Of a stretch of 51,755 bases of DNA, positions 7,789 through 16,380 are shown piece after piece; the stretch's first letter is position 1, and each line of letters begins with the position of its first letter. The translations under genes were made by a program, and so were the position numbers. Below the pieces are notes generated by a model. It saw only the letters and a list, made by a program, of their open reading frames with translations. It searched no databases and was not told the DNA's origin. Origin of the DNA: Erythrobacteraceae bacterium CCH12-C2 (GTDB lineage Bacteria > Pseudomonadota > Alphaproteobacteria > Sphingomonadales > Sphingomonadaceae); NCBI GenBank assembly GCA_001556995.1, contig LSKF01000042.1:1-51755 (forward strand), read 5' to 3'.

Positions 7789-8688
7789 ATGACCAAGCCG
7801 CCGCGCAAGGGTTCCGCGCGCAAGCTTCCCGGCGCCCGCTTCCTGCCCGCACGCCTCGGCCCGAAGGCGGCCGAGGACGAGGATCAGAGCCCGAGCCTGA
7901 GCACGGCGAGCGCGGGCGGGCTGACTTTGCGGGCGATGCTGCCCAACGCGATCACGGCGGCTGCGCTGTGTTCGGGACTGACCGGCATCCGTTTCGCAAT
8001 CGATGCCCAGTGGACCTATGCGATTGCGCTGGTGGTGCTGGCGGGTGTGCTTGACGGGATCGACGGGCGGATCGCGCGGCTGCTCAATGCGCAGTCGCGG
8101 TTCGGAGCGGAGCTCGACAGCCTTGCCGATTCGCTGTCCTTCGGGGTCGCGCCTGCGCTGATCCTGTTTCTGTGGTCATTGCAGGAATGGCCGCGTTTCG
8201 GCTGGTTTGCCGCGCTCGCCTTTGCGATCTGCTGTGCTCTGCGACTGGCGCGGTTCAACGCGCAGATCGACACAGACGAACAGCCGCACAAATCCGCAGG
8301 CTTCCTGACGGGCGTGCCGGCTCCGGTTGGCGCGGGGCTCGCCTTCACCCCGTTCTACTTGTGGCATAGTACGGGCGAGGACTTCTTCCGCGAACCAGTA
8401 CTGATGGCGGTCTGGCTGACGGCCATCGCAATCCTGATGATTTCCAACATGGCGACACTCAGCTGGGCCTCACTGCGCCCGCGCCGCTCAATCCGGCTGG
8501 GGCTGATCGCCTTCACCGGCCTTGCCTTTGCAGCCCTCGTGCTCGAGCCGTGGTGGACACTCACCGCGATCAGTGCCGTCTATCTCGCGCTGATGCCCTA
8601 CGGCCTCATCAAGTATGGGCGTATCAAGCAGCGACGCAGACAAGACGCGGCGCAGCGCGGCGCAGCGGTGCTCGGCGATCAGCCATAA
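7789..8688 (+). CDS. pssA: CDP-diacylglycerol-serine O-phosphatidyltransferase
   Basis: A 299-residue integral membrane protein transferring phosphatidyl from CDP-diacylglycerol to serine. The CDP-alcohol phosphatidyltransferase signature DGxxARx8Gx3Dx3D is complete in DGRIARLLNAQSRFGAELD and the following SLAD. About 50 mostly polar N-terminal residues precede the first membrane helix, with further helices to the end. ATG 7789 is 10 bases after psd; an in-frame GTG or ATG further upstream would overlap psd. Its last 65 bases overlap the 3' end of the opposing small gene. Confidence 0.9.
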   Translation: MTKPPRKGSARKLPGARFLPARLGPKAAEDEDQSPSLSTASAGGLTLRAMLPNAITAAALCSGLTGIRFAIDAQWTYAIALVVLAGVLDGIDGRIARLLNAQSRFGAELDSLADSLSFGVAPALILFLWSLQEWPRFGWFAALAFAICCALRLARFNAQIDTDEQPHKSAGFLTGVPAPVGAGLAFTPFYLWHSTGEDFFREPVLMAVWLTAIAILMISNMATLSWASLRPRRSIRLGLIAFTGLAFAALVLEPWWTLTAISAVYLALMPYGLIKYGRIKQRRRQDAAQRGAAVLGDQP

Positions 8689-8878
8689 CCCGCGGTACAG
8701 GGCGGCGCAGCCGCATATCCTCCGCCGGGACGGACAACCCGAATCCCGCCTGCATCGCCGCCGCCTCAGCCATCAGCCGTGCATAGGCAGTACGCGCCTT
8801 CAACGCACTGTCGGCGATGGCAACGATCGCAGCTATCGCGGTGGCCGTGAACAGGATAGCAATTGCAGCGGCGAGCAT
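8624..8878 (-). CDS. Small LexA-controlled membrane protein, possible SOS division inhibitor
   Basis: An 84-residue protein with one hydrophobic N-terminal helix (residues 1-25, rich in A, I and V) and a basic C-terminal tail rich in R and P. Start ATG 8878 has GAAGGGA about 9 bases before it. Two tandem GTTC-N7-GTTC sites, the alphaproteobacterial LexA box, lie 20 to 58 bases upstream over a TTGACT -35-like element. Known alphaproteobacterial SOS cell-division inhibitors such as Caulobacter SidA are tiny single-helix membrane proteins, so the same role is a reasonable guess, but no sequence homology to SidA is claimed. It overlaps the end of pssA tail to tail. Confidence 0.65.
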   Translation of the reverse strand: MLAAAIAILFTATAIAAIVAIADSALKARTAYARLMAEAAAMQAGFGLSVPAEDMRLRRPVPRVMADRRAPLRRAAPRLVCVAA

Positions 8879-8897
8879 CGGGCGTTCCCTTCAAGAA

Positions 8898-8912
8898 GTT
8901 CGTTCTTTGTTC
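8898..8912. promoter_or_regulatory. LexA (SOS) box 1
   Basis: GTTCGTTCTTTGTTC matches the alphaproteobacterial LexA operator GTTC-N7-GTTC exactly. It lies 20 bases upstream of the small membrane protein's ATG, at or just downstream of its expected transcription start, where bound LexA would block initiation. rpsB begins 255 bases away on the other side and is a less likely target. Confidence 0.75.
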
Positions 8913-8921
8913 TTACGTCTT

Positions 8922-8936
8922 GTTCCCTACATGTTC
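8922..8936. promoter_or_regulatory. LexA (SOS) box 2
   Basis: GTTCCCTACATGTTC is a second exact GTTC-N7-GTTC site, 24 bases from the first measured start to start. It falls in the spacer downstream of the minus-strand TTGACT element, a strong position for repression. Confidence 0.75.
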
Positions 8937-8941
8937 TCTTA

Positions 8942-8947
8942 AGTCAA
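8942..8947 (-). promoter_or_regulatory. -35-like element of the SOS-controlled small gene
   Basis: Minus-strand TTGACT matches the sigma70 -35 consensus TTGACA at five of six bases. The -10 expected 17 bases downstream is weak (AACAAG). The spacer holds LexA box 2. Confidence 0.45.
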
Positions 8948-9167
8948 GCGCCTTTCGTAAGCCGCTCGCGCAAAAAATCCGCGTACCGGAGCAATCGGCG
9001 CTGGATTTTGCCGCTCACCACGGCTAGGGGCGCGCACGCTCAGGGCCAAGCATTCGGCCTGACGCCTGAGCAAATTCACATGGAAGGCGCTCATACCGGT
9101 GCCGTTTGCGGGGTCTCCGCATACGCGGTTCCAGCCTTCCAGAGGAACAACCGGAAAGGAAATACCT

Positions 9168-9950
9168 ATGGCGGCACCAGTCGTCACCATGCAGCAATTG
9201 ATCGAGGCTGGCGCACACTTCGGCCACCAGACCCACCGCTGGAACCCGCGGATGAAGCCGTATATCTTCGGCGCGCGCAACGGGGTTCACATCATCGACC
9301 TGTCGCAGACCGTGCCGCTGTTCGCGCGCGCGCTCGATTTCGTCGAAGCGACCGTGCGTTCGGGCGGCAAGGTGCTGTTCGTCGGCACCAAGCGTCAGGC
9401 GCAGGAGCCGATCGCTGAGGCCGCGCGCATGTCGGGCCAGCACTTCGTCAACCACCGCTGGCTGGGCGGGATGCTCACCAACTGGAAGACCATTTCGGGT
9501 TCGATCCGTCGCCTCAAGAGCCTTGAGGAAATGCTTTCGGGCGATGTCTCGGGCTTCACCAAGAAGGAAGTGCTCCAGCTCACCCGTGAGCGCGAGAAGC
9601 TGGAAATGTCGCTTGGCGGCATCCGCGATATGGGCGGCATCCCGGACGTGATGTTCGTGATCGACGCCAACAAGGAAGACCTCGCGATCAAGGAAGCCAA
9701 TGTGCTTGGCATTCCGGTGATCGGGATCCTCGACACCAACGTCGATCCCAATGGCATCGCTTTCCCGGTTCCCGGCAATGACGATGCGAGCCGTGCGGTG
9801 CGTCTGTACTGCCAGGCGATTGGCGAAGCGGCACTCGCCGGTAAGGGCAAGTTCCAGGCTGACGTGTCGAGCGATTTCGGCGCGATGGCTGAGCCCCCGG
9901 CCGAAGCCGTGATCGTCGACGAGCCGGCTGCAGAAGAAGCCGAAGCCTGA
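9168..9950 (+). CDS. rpsB: 30S ribosomal protein S2
   Basis: A 260-residue ribosomal protein of the 30S subunit. The sequence has the S2 hallmarks [17 protein letters not shown] near the start, [20 protein letters not shown] and [12 protein letters not shown]. The C-terminal tail is acidic and alanine-rich, common in alphaproteobacteria. ATG 9168 is preceded by GGAAAGGA, a strong ribosome site; the frame is open further upstream but not conserved-looking. It leads the translation cluster and is followed by tsf, the usual partner. Confidence 0.97.
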   Translation: MAAPVVTMQQLIEAGAHFGHQTHRWNPRMKPYIFGARNGVHIIDLSQTVPLFARALDFVEATVRSGGKVLFVGTKRQAQEPIAEAARMSGQHFVNHRWLGGMLTNWKTISGSIRRLKSLEEMLSGDVSGFTKKEVLQLTREREKLEMSLGGIRDMGGIPDVMFVIDANKEDLAIKEANVLGIPVIGILDTNVDPNGIAFPVPGNDDASRAVRLYCQAIGEAALAGKGKFQADVSSDFGAMAEPPAEAVIVDEPAAEEAEA

Positions 9951-9962
9951 TCTCTTTCGCGG

Positions 9963-9987
9963 GCGATTGACGCCAACCGTCAATCGC
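9963..9987. other. Perfect hairpin in the rpsB-tsf intergenic region
   Basis: GCGATTGACG and CGTCAATCGC pair perfectly over 10 bases around a CCAAC loop, 12 bases past the rpsB stop. No T run follows on either strand, so it is not a typical terminator. It may set the ratio of rpsB to tsf mRNA by processing, pausing or protecting the rpsB 3' end. Confidence 0.55.
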
Positions 9988-10078
9988 TCGTCACATTCCC
10001 CCTCTAGCGCGCCCGGCATTGCCCCCCTCATCGGACGGCAGGGCCGGGCGCCTGACAACACACGAAAAGGATATTCTC

Positions 10079-11005
10079 ATGGCCGATTTCTCCGTCGCCG
10101 ACGTGAAGAAGCTGCGCGAGCGCACCGGCGCTGGCATGATGGACGCGAAGAAGGCGCTGACCGAAGCGGGCGGCGACATCGAAGCTGCGGTTGACGCGCT
10201 GCGCGCCAAGGGCCTCGCCACCGCCCAGAAGAAGTCGAGCCGCACTGCGGCTGAAGGTCTCGTCGGCGTGGCCGTTTCGGGCACCCGCGGCGTTGCGGTT
10301 GAAGTGAACTCGGAAACCGACTTCGTCGCCAAGAACGACCAGTTCCAGGATTTCGTGCGCAAGGTGACCTCGGTTGCCCTGTCGCTCGATGGCGATGATG
10401 TCGAAGCTTTGAAGGCGACCGCCTATCCCGATGGCGGCACCGTGGCTGACAAGCTCACCGATAACGTCGCCACCATCGGCGAAAACCAGCAGATCCGCCG
10501 GATCAAGACCGTTGCGGTCGAGAAGGGCACTGTCGTGTCCTACATGCACACCGCAGCGGCTGATGGCCTCGGCAAGATCGGCGTGCTGATTGCGCTCGAA
10601 AGCGAAGCGGGCGCGGACGTGCTCGAACCGCTCGGCAAGCAGCTTGCGATGCACGCGGCGGCAGCTTTCCCGATGGCGCTTGATGCCGACGGCCTCGATC
10701 CCGAAGTGCTCGAGCGCGAGCGCAAGATCGCCGCTGAAAAGGCTGCCGAAAGCGGCAAGCCCGAAGATGTGCAGGCCAAGATGGTCGACGGTGCGGTGAA
10801 GAAGTTCGCCAAGGAAAATGCGCTGCTCAGCCAGATTTTCGTGATGGACAACAAGACCGTCATTTCCGATCTGGTCGCGCAGGCCGGCAAGGCTGCGGGC
10901 ACCCCTATCGTGCTCAAGGACTATGCCCGCTTCCAGCTCGGTGAAGGCATCGAGAAGGAAGAGGTCGATTTCGCCGCGGAAGTGGCTGCGACCCTCAAGG
11001 GCTGA
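10079..11005 (+). CDS. tsf: Elongation factor Ts
   Basis: A 308-residue guanine nucleotide exchange factor for EF-Tu. The N-terminal UBA-like domain begins [20 protein letters not shown]; the signature ETDFVAKN and the core repeats follow ([31 protein letters not shown]). ATG 10079 follows AAAAGGA by 8 bases. A strong terminator-type hairpin follows the gene. Confidence 0.97.
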   Translation: MADFSVADVKKLRERTGAGMMDAKKALTEAGGDIEAAVDALRAKGLATAQKKSSRTAAEGLVGVAVSGTRGVAVEVNSETDFVAKNDQFQDFVRKVTSVALSLDGDDVEALKATAYPDGGTVADKLTDNVATIGENQQIRRIKTVAVEKGTVVSYMHTAAADGLGKIGVLIALESEAGADVLEPLGKQLAMHAAAAFPMALDADGLDPEVLERERKIAAEKAAESGKPEDVQAKMVDGAVKKFAKENALLSQIFVMDNKTVISDLVAQAGKAAGTPIVLKDYARFQLGEGIEKEEVDFAAEVAATLKG

Positions 11006-11026
11006 TTTCAGCACAGCAAGCCAAGC

Positions 11027-11065
11027 ACGGCCGCCGCAGCGTTCAAGCTGCGGCGGCCGTTTGCT
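11027..11065 (+). terminator. Terminator-like hairpin after tsf
   Basis: ACGGCCGCCGCAGC (11027-11040) pairs fully with its complement at 11047-11060 around a six-base loop, followed by TTGCTT. The 14-bp GC-rich stem begins 21 bases past the tsf stop. The T tract is short and interrupted, so termination may be partial. Confidence 0.7.
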
Positions 11066-11093
11066 TGAGCGCGCAGCCCAGCGCGGCTACCTT
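11065..11093 (+). promoter_or_regulatory. Candidate pyrH promoter
   Basis: TTGAGC (11065-11070), a 17-base spacer and TACCTT (11088-11093) form a plausible sigma70 promoter just past the tsf terminator hairpin, 74 bases before the pyrH start. Confidence 0.4.
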
Positions 11094-11166
11094 ACCCTTT
11101 GCGCCAAGGGCGATTGCCCGTTAAGTGCGCACCACTCAGATTCCAGCCCCGGAGCCCAGCGTCCCC

Positions 11167-11886
11167 ATGTCTCTCCCCCCGATCAAGCGCGTCCTCTTGA
11201 AATTGTCGGGCGAAGTGCTGATGGGTGATCAGCAGTTCGGGATTGACCCTGCTTTCGTCGCCGAGCTCGCCAAGGAGGTGAAGGCGGCCAAGGAGACGGG
11301 GCTCGAAATCTGCCTCGTGATCGGCGGCGGCAACATCTTTCGCGGGATGGCGGGCGCGGCCAAGGGGATGGACCGGGCGCAGGCCGATTACATGGGCATG
11401 CTGGCGACCGTGATGAACGCGCTCGCGATGCAGAACGCATTGGAACAGCTCGGCGTGGAAACTCGCGTGCAATCCGCGATCCAGATGGATCAAGTGTGCG
11501 AGCCGGTGATCCGCCGCCGCGCCGAGCGCCACCTTGAAAAAGGCCGCGTCGTGATTTTCGCCGCTGGCGTTGGCGCCCCCTATTTCACCACCGACAGCGG
11601 TGCGGCGCTGCGCGCAGCGGAAATGCAGTGCGATGCGCTCCTGAAGGGCACCAGCGTCGACGGGGTCTATGACAGCGATCCTAAGCACAACCCGCAAGCG
11701 ATCCGCTTCGACACCGTGACTTACGACAAGGTGCTCGCTGATAACCTCAAGGTGATGGACGCCTCGGCTGTGGCGCTGTGCCGTGATAACCAGATCCCGA
11801 TCGTGGTCTTCTCGATCCGCGAAAAGGGCAACCTCGCGCGCGTTTTGGCGGGCGAGGGCGTCCAGACCATTGTTCAAGACAGCTGA
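11167..11886 (+). CDS. pyrH: UMP kinase
   Basis: A 239-residue amino-acid-kinase-fold enzyme making UDP from UMP. Seen: [14 protein letters not shown] (phosphate-binding lysine and glycine loop), [27 protein letters not shown] and [13 protein letters not shown]. Length and motifs match the bacterial hexameric enzyme. ATG 11167 begins at the conserved N-terminus; the frame is open to 11125 but that part is not conserved-looking. It is followed by frr after 21 bases. Confidence 0.97.
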   Translation: MSLPPIKRVLLKLSGEVLMGDQQFGIDPAFVAELAKEVKAAKETGLEICLVIGGGNIFRGMAGAAKGMDRAQADYMGMLATVMNALAMQNALEQLGVETRVQSAIQMDQVCEPVIRRRAERHLEKGRVVIFAAGVGAPYFTTDSGAALRAAEMQCDALLKGTSVDGVYDSDPKHNPQAIRFDTVTYDKVLADNLKVMDASAVALCRDNQIPIVVFSIREKGNLARVLAGEGVQTIVQDS

Positions 11887-11907
11887 GAAGCGAAGGAAAC
11901 CCCAGCC

Positions 11908-12465
11908 ATGCCGCAATATGACAAGGCCGATGTCGAGCGCCGGATGAAGGGCGCCGTTGAAGCCCTCAAGAGCGATCTTCAGGGCCTGCGCACCGGGCGC
12001 GCTAATGCCAGCCTGCTCGATCCCGTGGTGGTCGAGGTGTACGGCTCTATGATGCCGCTGTCGCAGGTTGCGACGGTCTCGGCGCCCGAACCGCGCATGC
12101 TGAGCGTGCAGGTGTGGGATAAGTCGAACATGATCCCGGTCGAAAAGGGCATCGCCCATGCCAACCTCGGCCTCAACCCGATCATCGACGGCCAGACCCT
12201 GCGCCTGCCGATCCCTGACCTGACGCAGGAGCGCCGCAAGGAGCTCGCCAAGCTCGCCGATCAGTACGGCGAGAAGGGCAAGATCGCGATCCGCAACGTG
12301 CGCCGCGATGCCATGGAAAGCCTGAAGGCGGACGAGAAGAAGAAGGAAATCTCCGAAGACGAGCGCAAGCGCGCCGAGGACGAGGTTCAGAAGTTGACCG
12401 ATGCCCACGTCAAGGAAGCCGACGAGGCGGTCGCCAAGAAGCGCCAGGAAATTCTGACGCAGTGA
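11908..12465 (+). CDS. frr: Ribosome recycling factor
   Basis: A 185-residue factor that, with EF-G, splits post-termination ribosomes. The family pattern is present: LRTGRANASLLDPVVVEVYG, PLSQVATVSAPEPRML, then ALPIPDLTQERRKEL-type sequence (here RLPIPDLTQERRKEL) and the helical end. AGGAAA precedes the start. It lies between pyrH and uppS, the conserved order. Confidence 0.97.
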   Translation: MPQYDKADVERRMKGAVEALKSDLQGLRTGRANASLLDPVVVEVYGSMMPLSQVATVSAPEPRMLSVQVWDKSNMIPVEKGIAHANLGLNPIIDGQTLRLPIPDLTQERRKELAKLADQYGEKGKIAIRNVRRDAMESLKADEKKKEISEDERKRAEDEVQKLTDAHVKEADEAVAKKRQEILTQ

Positions 12466-12494
12466 TTGCAGCGTTCGGATCGTAGGGAACAGGC

Positions 12495-13172
12495 TTGGAC
12501 CAATCGCGCGCCAGACATGTCGCCATCATCATGGATGGCAATGGCCGCTGGGCCAAGCAGCGGGGCCTGCCGCGCGCGGTCGGGCATCAGCGCGGCGTGG
12601 AAGCGGTGCGACGGCTGGTGCGCGCGTTGGAGCCGACCGGGCTTGAGTGCCTGACGCTATATGCGTTCTCGTCCGAGAATTGGAAGCGGTCCGAGGACGA
12701 GGTCGATGATCTGATGAACCTGATGCGCCGGTTCATCAAATCCGACCTTCCCGAATTCGTCGCCAATAAGGTCAAACTCAAGATTATCGGCGATTGGCAA
12801 TCACTGGCGCCCGATATTGTCGCGATGCTGGAAGATGCGTTGGCCAAGACCGCGCATGGCAATCAGACGCTGGCGGTGGCGCTCAATTATGGCGGGCAGC
12901 ACGAAATCGCCCGCGCGGCGGCCAAAGCGGCGGCGGCGGGCGACGTAACCATCGAGAGCATTGCCGCGCAGCTCGACACCGCCGATCTGCCGCCGCTCGA
13001 CCTCTTGATCCGGACCAGCGGCGAGATTCGCCTGTCGAATTTCCTGCTGTGGCAATCGGCCTATGCCGAGATGCTATTCGTGGACACGCTGTGGCCCGAT
13101 TTTGAACCTGCCCACCTTGCCCAGGCGCTCGATGATTTTGCCCGGAGGGAGCGGCGCTATGGCGGACGCTGA
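12495..13172 (+). CDS. uppS: Isoprenyl transferase (undecaprenyl diphosphate synthase)
   Basis: A 225-residue cis-prenyltransferase that makes the C55 carrier for cell-wall precursors. Motif I HVAIIMDGNGRWAKQRGLPR contains the catalytic aspartate; LTLYAFSSENWKR, LNYGGQHEI and IRTSGEIRLSNFLLWQ follow. The initiator is TTG, the only in-frame start before motif I, preceded by AGGGAACAGG. It overlaps cdsA by 14 bases. Confidence 0.94.
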   Translation: MDQSRARHVAIIMDGNGRWAKQRGLPRAVGHQRGVEAVRRLVRALEPTGLECLTLYAFSSENWKRSEDEVDDLMNLMRRFIKSDLPEFVANKVKLKIIGDWQSLAPDIVAMLEDALAKTAHGNQTLAVALNYGGQHEIARAAAKAAAAGDVTIESIAAQLDTADLPPLDLLIRTSGEIRLSNFLLWQSAYAEMLFVDTLWPDFEPAHLAQALDDFARRERRYGGR

Positions 13173-13923
13173 CAATCGCGCTGGGACGGCGACCACCAAT
13201 CCATCAGACCTGCCCATCCGGCTCGCCTCAGCCATTGTCATGGTGGTGATCGCGGGCGGGGCGCTCTGGCTCGGTGGCTGGGCGTGGAGCGCGCTGGTCA
13301 TCGCTCTCGCTGGCGCTGTGCTGTGGGAATGGAACCGCCTGGTTGCCCGTTTCCAAGGCGGCGTGCTGGCCGAGACCATCTGGTTCTTCGCCGGCGTCCT
13401 CTATGTCGGCGGGGCTGCCATCGCCATGCTGGTGGTGCGCAATGGGCGACAGGTGTTTCCGTTTGACCCAGAGCTGCTGGGGTATGGCCCGTTCGAGGTG
13501 CTGGTGGCCTTCATTCTGCCGGTTATCGCGGTTGATGTGGGGGCCTATTTCGCTGGGCGCGCGATTGGTGGCCCGAAGATTGCACCTCGGATCAGCCCGT
13601 CCAAGACCTGGGCCGGGCTGGGCGGCGGCGCGGCGCTAGCAGCGCTCGTAGGGGTTGCCGTTGAGATCAGCGATTTCGGTCCGGCGGCCGTTCCGGGCTT
13701 TACCATCGGCAGCATCGGCTGGGCGGTGCTCGGCGGCGTATTGATCGCGGTGATCGCCCAAGCGGGCGATTTCTTCGAAAGCTGGATGAAACGGCGGGCC
13801 GGGGTCAAGGATTCAGGCAGCCTCATTCCGGGACATGGCGGGCTGTTTGACCGGCTCGATGGCTTCATCGCGGTATTCTTCGTGCTGTTTGTGATTGCCA
13901 CACTGCCCACTTTGCTGGGATGA
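13159..13923 (+). CDS. cdsA: Phosphatidate cytidylyltransferase
   Basis: A 254-residue multi-helix membrane enzyme making CDP-diacylglycerol from phosphatidic acid and CTP, the branch point feeding pssA and pgsA in this window. The signature near the C-terminus is complete: SWMKRRAGVKDSGSLIPGHG, then GLFDRLD. The start at 13159 follows GGAGGGAGC and lies inside uppS; the frame is open further upstream but overlaps conserved uppS sequence. The protein is slightly shorter than the E. coli enzyme, as is common in alphaproteobacteria. Confidence 0.95.
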   Translation: MADADNRAGTATTNPSDLPIRLASAIVMVVIAGGALWLGGWAWSALVIALAGAVLWEWNRLVARFQGGVLAETIWFFAGVLYVGGAAIAMLVVRNGRQVFPFDPELLGYGPFEVLVAFILPVIAVDVGAYFAGRAIGGPKIAPRISPSKTWAGLGGGAALAALVGVAVEISDFGPAAVPGFTIGSIGWAVLGGVLIAVIAQAGDFFESWMKRRAGVKDSGSLIPGHGGLFDRLDGFIAVFFVLFVIATLPTLLG

Positions 13924-13933
13924 AGGGGCAATG

Positions 13934-15097
13934 ATGCGTTCGCTTACCCTGCTTGGCGCCACCGGATCGATTGGCGCATCGACCCTCGACCTCGTCCGGC
14001 GCAATCGTGACGCCTGGCAGGTGGAGGCGCTGACGGCGCAATGCAGCGCGGCGGAGCTGGCGGCACTGGCCATCGAATTTGATGCCAAGCTGGCGGTCGT
14101 CGGCGACGAGACCTGTCTGCCTGAACTGTGCGCCGCGCTCGCCGGAAGCGGGATCGAAGCGGCGGGCGGAAGGGCGGCGCTGGTTGAGGCGGCAGCGCGG
14201 CCTGTCGATATGACCGTGGCGGCGATTGTCGGCTGCGCGGGCCTCGCCCCGGTGATGGCGGCGGTGGAACGCGGCGGCACGATTGCGCTCGCCAACAAGG
14301 AAGCGCTGGTGTCCGCAGGCGAGGTGCTGATGCAAGCAGTGGCGCAGCACGGCGCGACACTGCTCCCCACCGACTCCGAGCATAATGCGATCTTCCAGTG
14401 CCTCTCCGGCAATCGCATCGAGGATGTTGCCAAGATCACCCTGACCGCGAGCGGTGGCCCCTTGCGCACCTGGTCTTCCGAGCGGCTGCAAGCCGCCACC
14501 CCGGCTGAGGCGGTTGCGCATCCCAACTGGTCGATGGGCGCCAAGATCAGCGTCGATAGCGCGACGATGATGAACAAGGGGCTCGAATATATCGAGGCCT
14601 ATCACCTCTTCCCGGTCGGCCTCGACAAGCTCGGGATCGTCATCCACCCGCAGAGCGTGATCCATTCGATGGTCGAATTCCGCGACCGTTCGACGTTGGC
14701 GCAGCTTGGCCCATCTGACATGCGCGTGCCGATTGCCTCGTGCCTCGCGTGGCCGCAGCGCATGGAAACGCCGCTTGCGCCGCTTGATCTCGCCGCCATC
14801 GGCGAACTCACCTTTCACGCCCCCGACGAAGAGCGCTTCCCCGCCACCCGCCTTGCGCGCGAGGCGATTGCGGCGGGGGGCTCGGCTCCGGCGATCCTCA
14901 ACGCTGCCAACGAAGTCGCGGTCGCCGCCTTCCTCGCCGGTCAGATCAGGTTCACCCGGATAGCGGCAGTGGTGGAAGAAACCCTGCAGCGCAGCAATGA
15001 TGCCCCGCGCCCCGCCAGCCTTGAAGAAGTGCTGGCGACCGACCAATCCGCCCGCCGACAGGCGCTTGCCTTGCTGGAGACCAGTGCCCTTGTTTGA
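13934..15097 (+). CDS. dxr: 1-deoxy-D-xylulose 5-phosphate reductoisomerase
   Basis: A 387-residue enzyme of the MEP isoprenoid pathway. The N-terminal NADPH site reads LLGATGSIGASTLDLVRR. Substrate and metal residues sit in ALANKEALVSAGE, PTDSEHNAIFQCL, LTASGGPLR and HPNWSMGAKISVDSATMMNK. Two ATGs occur in a row at 13931 and 13934; AAGGGG at 13924-13929 is better spaced for the second. It overlaps the GTG start of rseP by 14 bases. Confidence 0.96.
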   Translation: MRSLTLLGATGSIGASTLDLVRRNRDAWQVEALTAQCSAAELAALAIEFDAKLAVVGDETCLPELCAALAGSGIEAAGGRAALVEAAARPVDMTVAAIVGCAGLAPVMAAVERGGTIALANKEALVSAGEVLMQAVAQHGATLLPTDSEHNAIFQCLSGNRIEDVAKITLTASGGPLRTWSSERLQAATPAEAVAHPNWSMGAKISVDSATMMNKGLEYIEAYHLFPVGLDKLGIVIHPQSVIHSMVEFRDRSTLAQLGPSDMRVPIASCLAWPQRMETPLAPLDLAAIGELTFHAPDEERFPATRLAREAIAAGGSAPAILNAANEVAVAAFLAGQIRFTRIAAVVEETLQRSNDAPRPASLEEVLATDQSARRQALALLETSALV

Positions 15098-16211
15098 TGC
15101 GCCCCCGTTCTGGATGTATGTCGTCGGCTTCCTGCTGCTGCTCGGGCCGCTCGTCACCGTGCATGAGCTGGGCCATTTGCTGGTCGGCCGCTGGTTCGGC
15201 GTGAAGGCTGATGCCTTCTCGGTCGGGTTCGGCAAGGAAATCGCCGGGTTCACCGACCGGCAGGGCACCCGCTGGAAGCTCTCGGCCCTGCCGCTGGGCG
15301 GCTATGTCCAGTTCAAGGGTGATATGAACCCGGCCAGCGTGCCCGATCCCGATGCGCCTGAAGAAGAGGGCAGTTTCCAGCATGCTGCCTTGTGGAAACG
15401 CGCGCTGATTGTGGCTGCCGGACCCGTCACCAACCTGCTGGTGGCGATAGCGATTTTCGCCGCGTTTTTTGCCATCATCGGCAAGCCCACACTGTCAGGC
15501 GAAACGGATTCGCGCATGGTTGGGGGGTTTTCCGAAACCAGCGTCGCCGCGCGGGCGGGCATCAAGGTCGGTGATCTTGTTGTGGCCGTCGATGGCCGCC
15601 CGATCAACGATTTCAGCGAGCTGCGCACAGCGGTGGCGCTGCATCCGGACAAGCGCATGGTGTTGACCGTCGAGCGGGATGGCCAGCGGATCGATTTTCC
15701 GCTCACCACAGCTCGGGTCGTGGAGACCGATAGTTTCGGCAATCAAAGCGCGATCGGACAGATCGGCGTCGCTGCCGCCGGGGTGTCTTACAAGATCGAG
15801 AAAGTCGGGCTGATTGAAGCCGTTCCGCTCGCCGTCAAGCAGAGCTGGGATCTGATGGGCATGATGATCACGGGGATCAAGCAGATCCTTGTGGGAGATC
15901 GGTCTTTCAACGAATTGGGCGGCCCGCTCAAGATCGCCAAATACTCGGGGGAGCAGATGAGCCTTGGGGCGGTGGCCTTCATCAATTTCGCAGCGCTGAT
16001 CTCGCTTAATTTGGCATTCATCAACTTCTTGCCAATCCCCGCGCTCGATGGCGGGCATTTGATGTTCTATCTGGCCGAGGCAATTCGCCGCAAGCCGGTG
16101 GGGCCGCGAGTGACGGAATGGGCCTATCGCACCGGAATTGCTTTGGTCCTTATGCTGATGGCGGTGGTGACAGTGAATGACGTTGTATCCTTGCCGCTGT
16201 TCGGAAGTTGA
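15084..16211 (+). CDS. rseP: RIP zinc metalloprotease RseP (site-2 protease)
   Basis: A 375-residue inner-membrane protease cleaving substrates within the membrane. The zinc motif VHELGH is at residues 26-31 in the first helix; a PDZ domain (ARAGIKVGDLVVAVDGRPI) lies in the middle; the third ligand motif NFLPIPALDGGHL is near the C-terminus. One PDZ domain is evident rather than the two of E. coli, as in many alphaproteobacteria. GTG 15084 is supported by GGAG five bases upstream. The position directly before bamA is conserved. Confidence 0.94.
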   Translation: MPLFDAPPFWMYVVGFLLLLGPLVTVHELGHLLVGRWFGVKADAFSVGFGKEIAGFTDRQGTRWKLSALPLGGYVQFKGDMNPASVPDPDAPEEEGSFQHAALWKRALIVAAGPVTNLLVAIAIFAAFFAIIGKPTLSGETDSRMVGGFSETSVAARAGIKVGDLVVAVDGRPINDFSELRTAVALHPDKRMVLTVERDGQRIDFPLTTARVVETDSFGNQSAIGQIGVAAAGVSYKIEKVGLIEAVPLAVKQSWDLMGMMITGIKQILVGDRSFNELGGPLKIAKYSGEQMSLGAVAFINFAALISLNLAFINFLPIPALDGGHLMFYLAEAIRRKPVGPRVTEWAYRTGIALVLMLMAVVTVNDVVSLPLFGS

Positions 16212-16380
16212 TTGGCGCGCGGAATCGACTGGGCGCATGATCGTGGAAAGCATACCAGTGGCCAGGGCCTGGCTGTGCGCGCAGCTTGATTGGCCCTCGC
16301 ACTTCGGGCAGAGGCAACGCCGCAATGCGCTCCGGGGATCGGAAGCGCGAAACAATCGGGTTGGACGGGACTTTAACTGA

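Noticed and set aside
8898..9167. LexA control of rpsB by the two SOS boxes.
   Set aside because: The boxes lie more than 230 bases from the rpsB start but 20 to 58 bases from the small minus-strand gene, which is the better target.
9963..9987. The hairpin after rpsB as a rho-independent terminator.
   Set aside because: No T tract follows on either strand, and tsf is normally transcribed with rpsB.
11092..12408. A 438-codon open frame antisense to pyrH and frr.
   Set aside because: Both plus-strand genes are intact and conserved; the antisense translation is histidine- and arginine-rich without motifs.
13865..15268. A 467-codon open frame antisense to dxr.
   Set aside because: Shadow of dxr; no motif.
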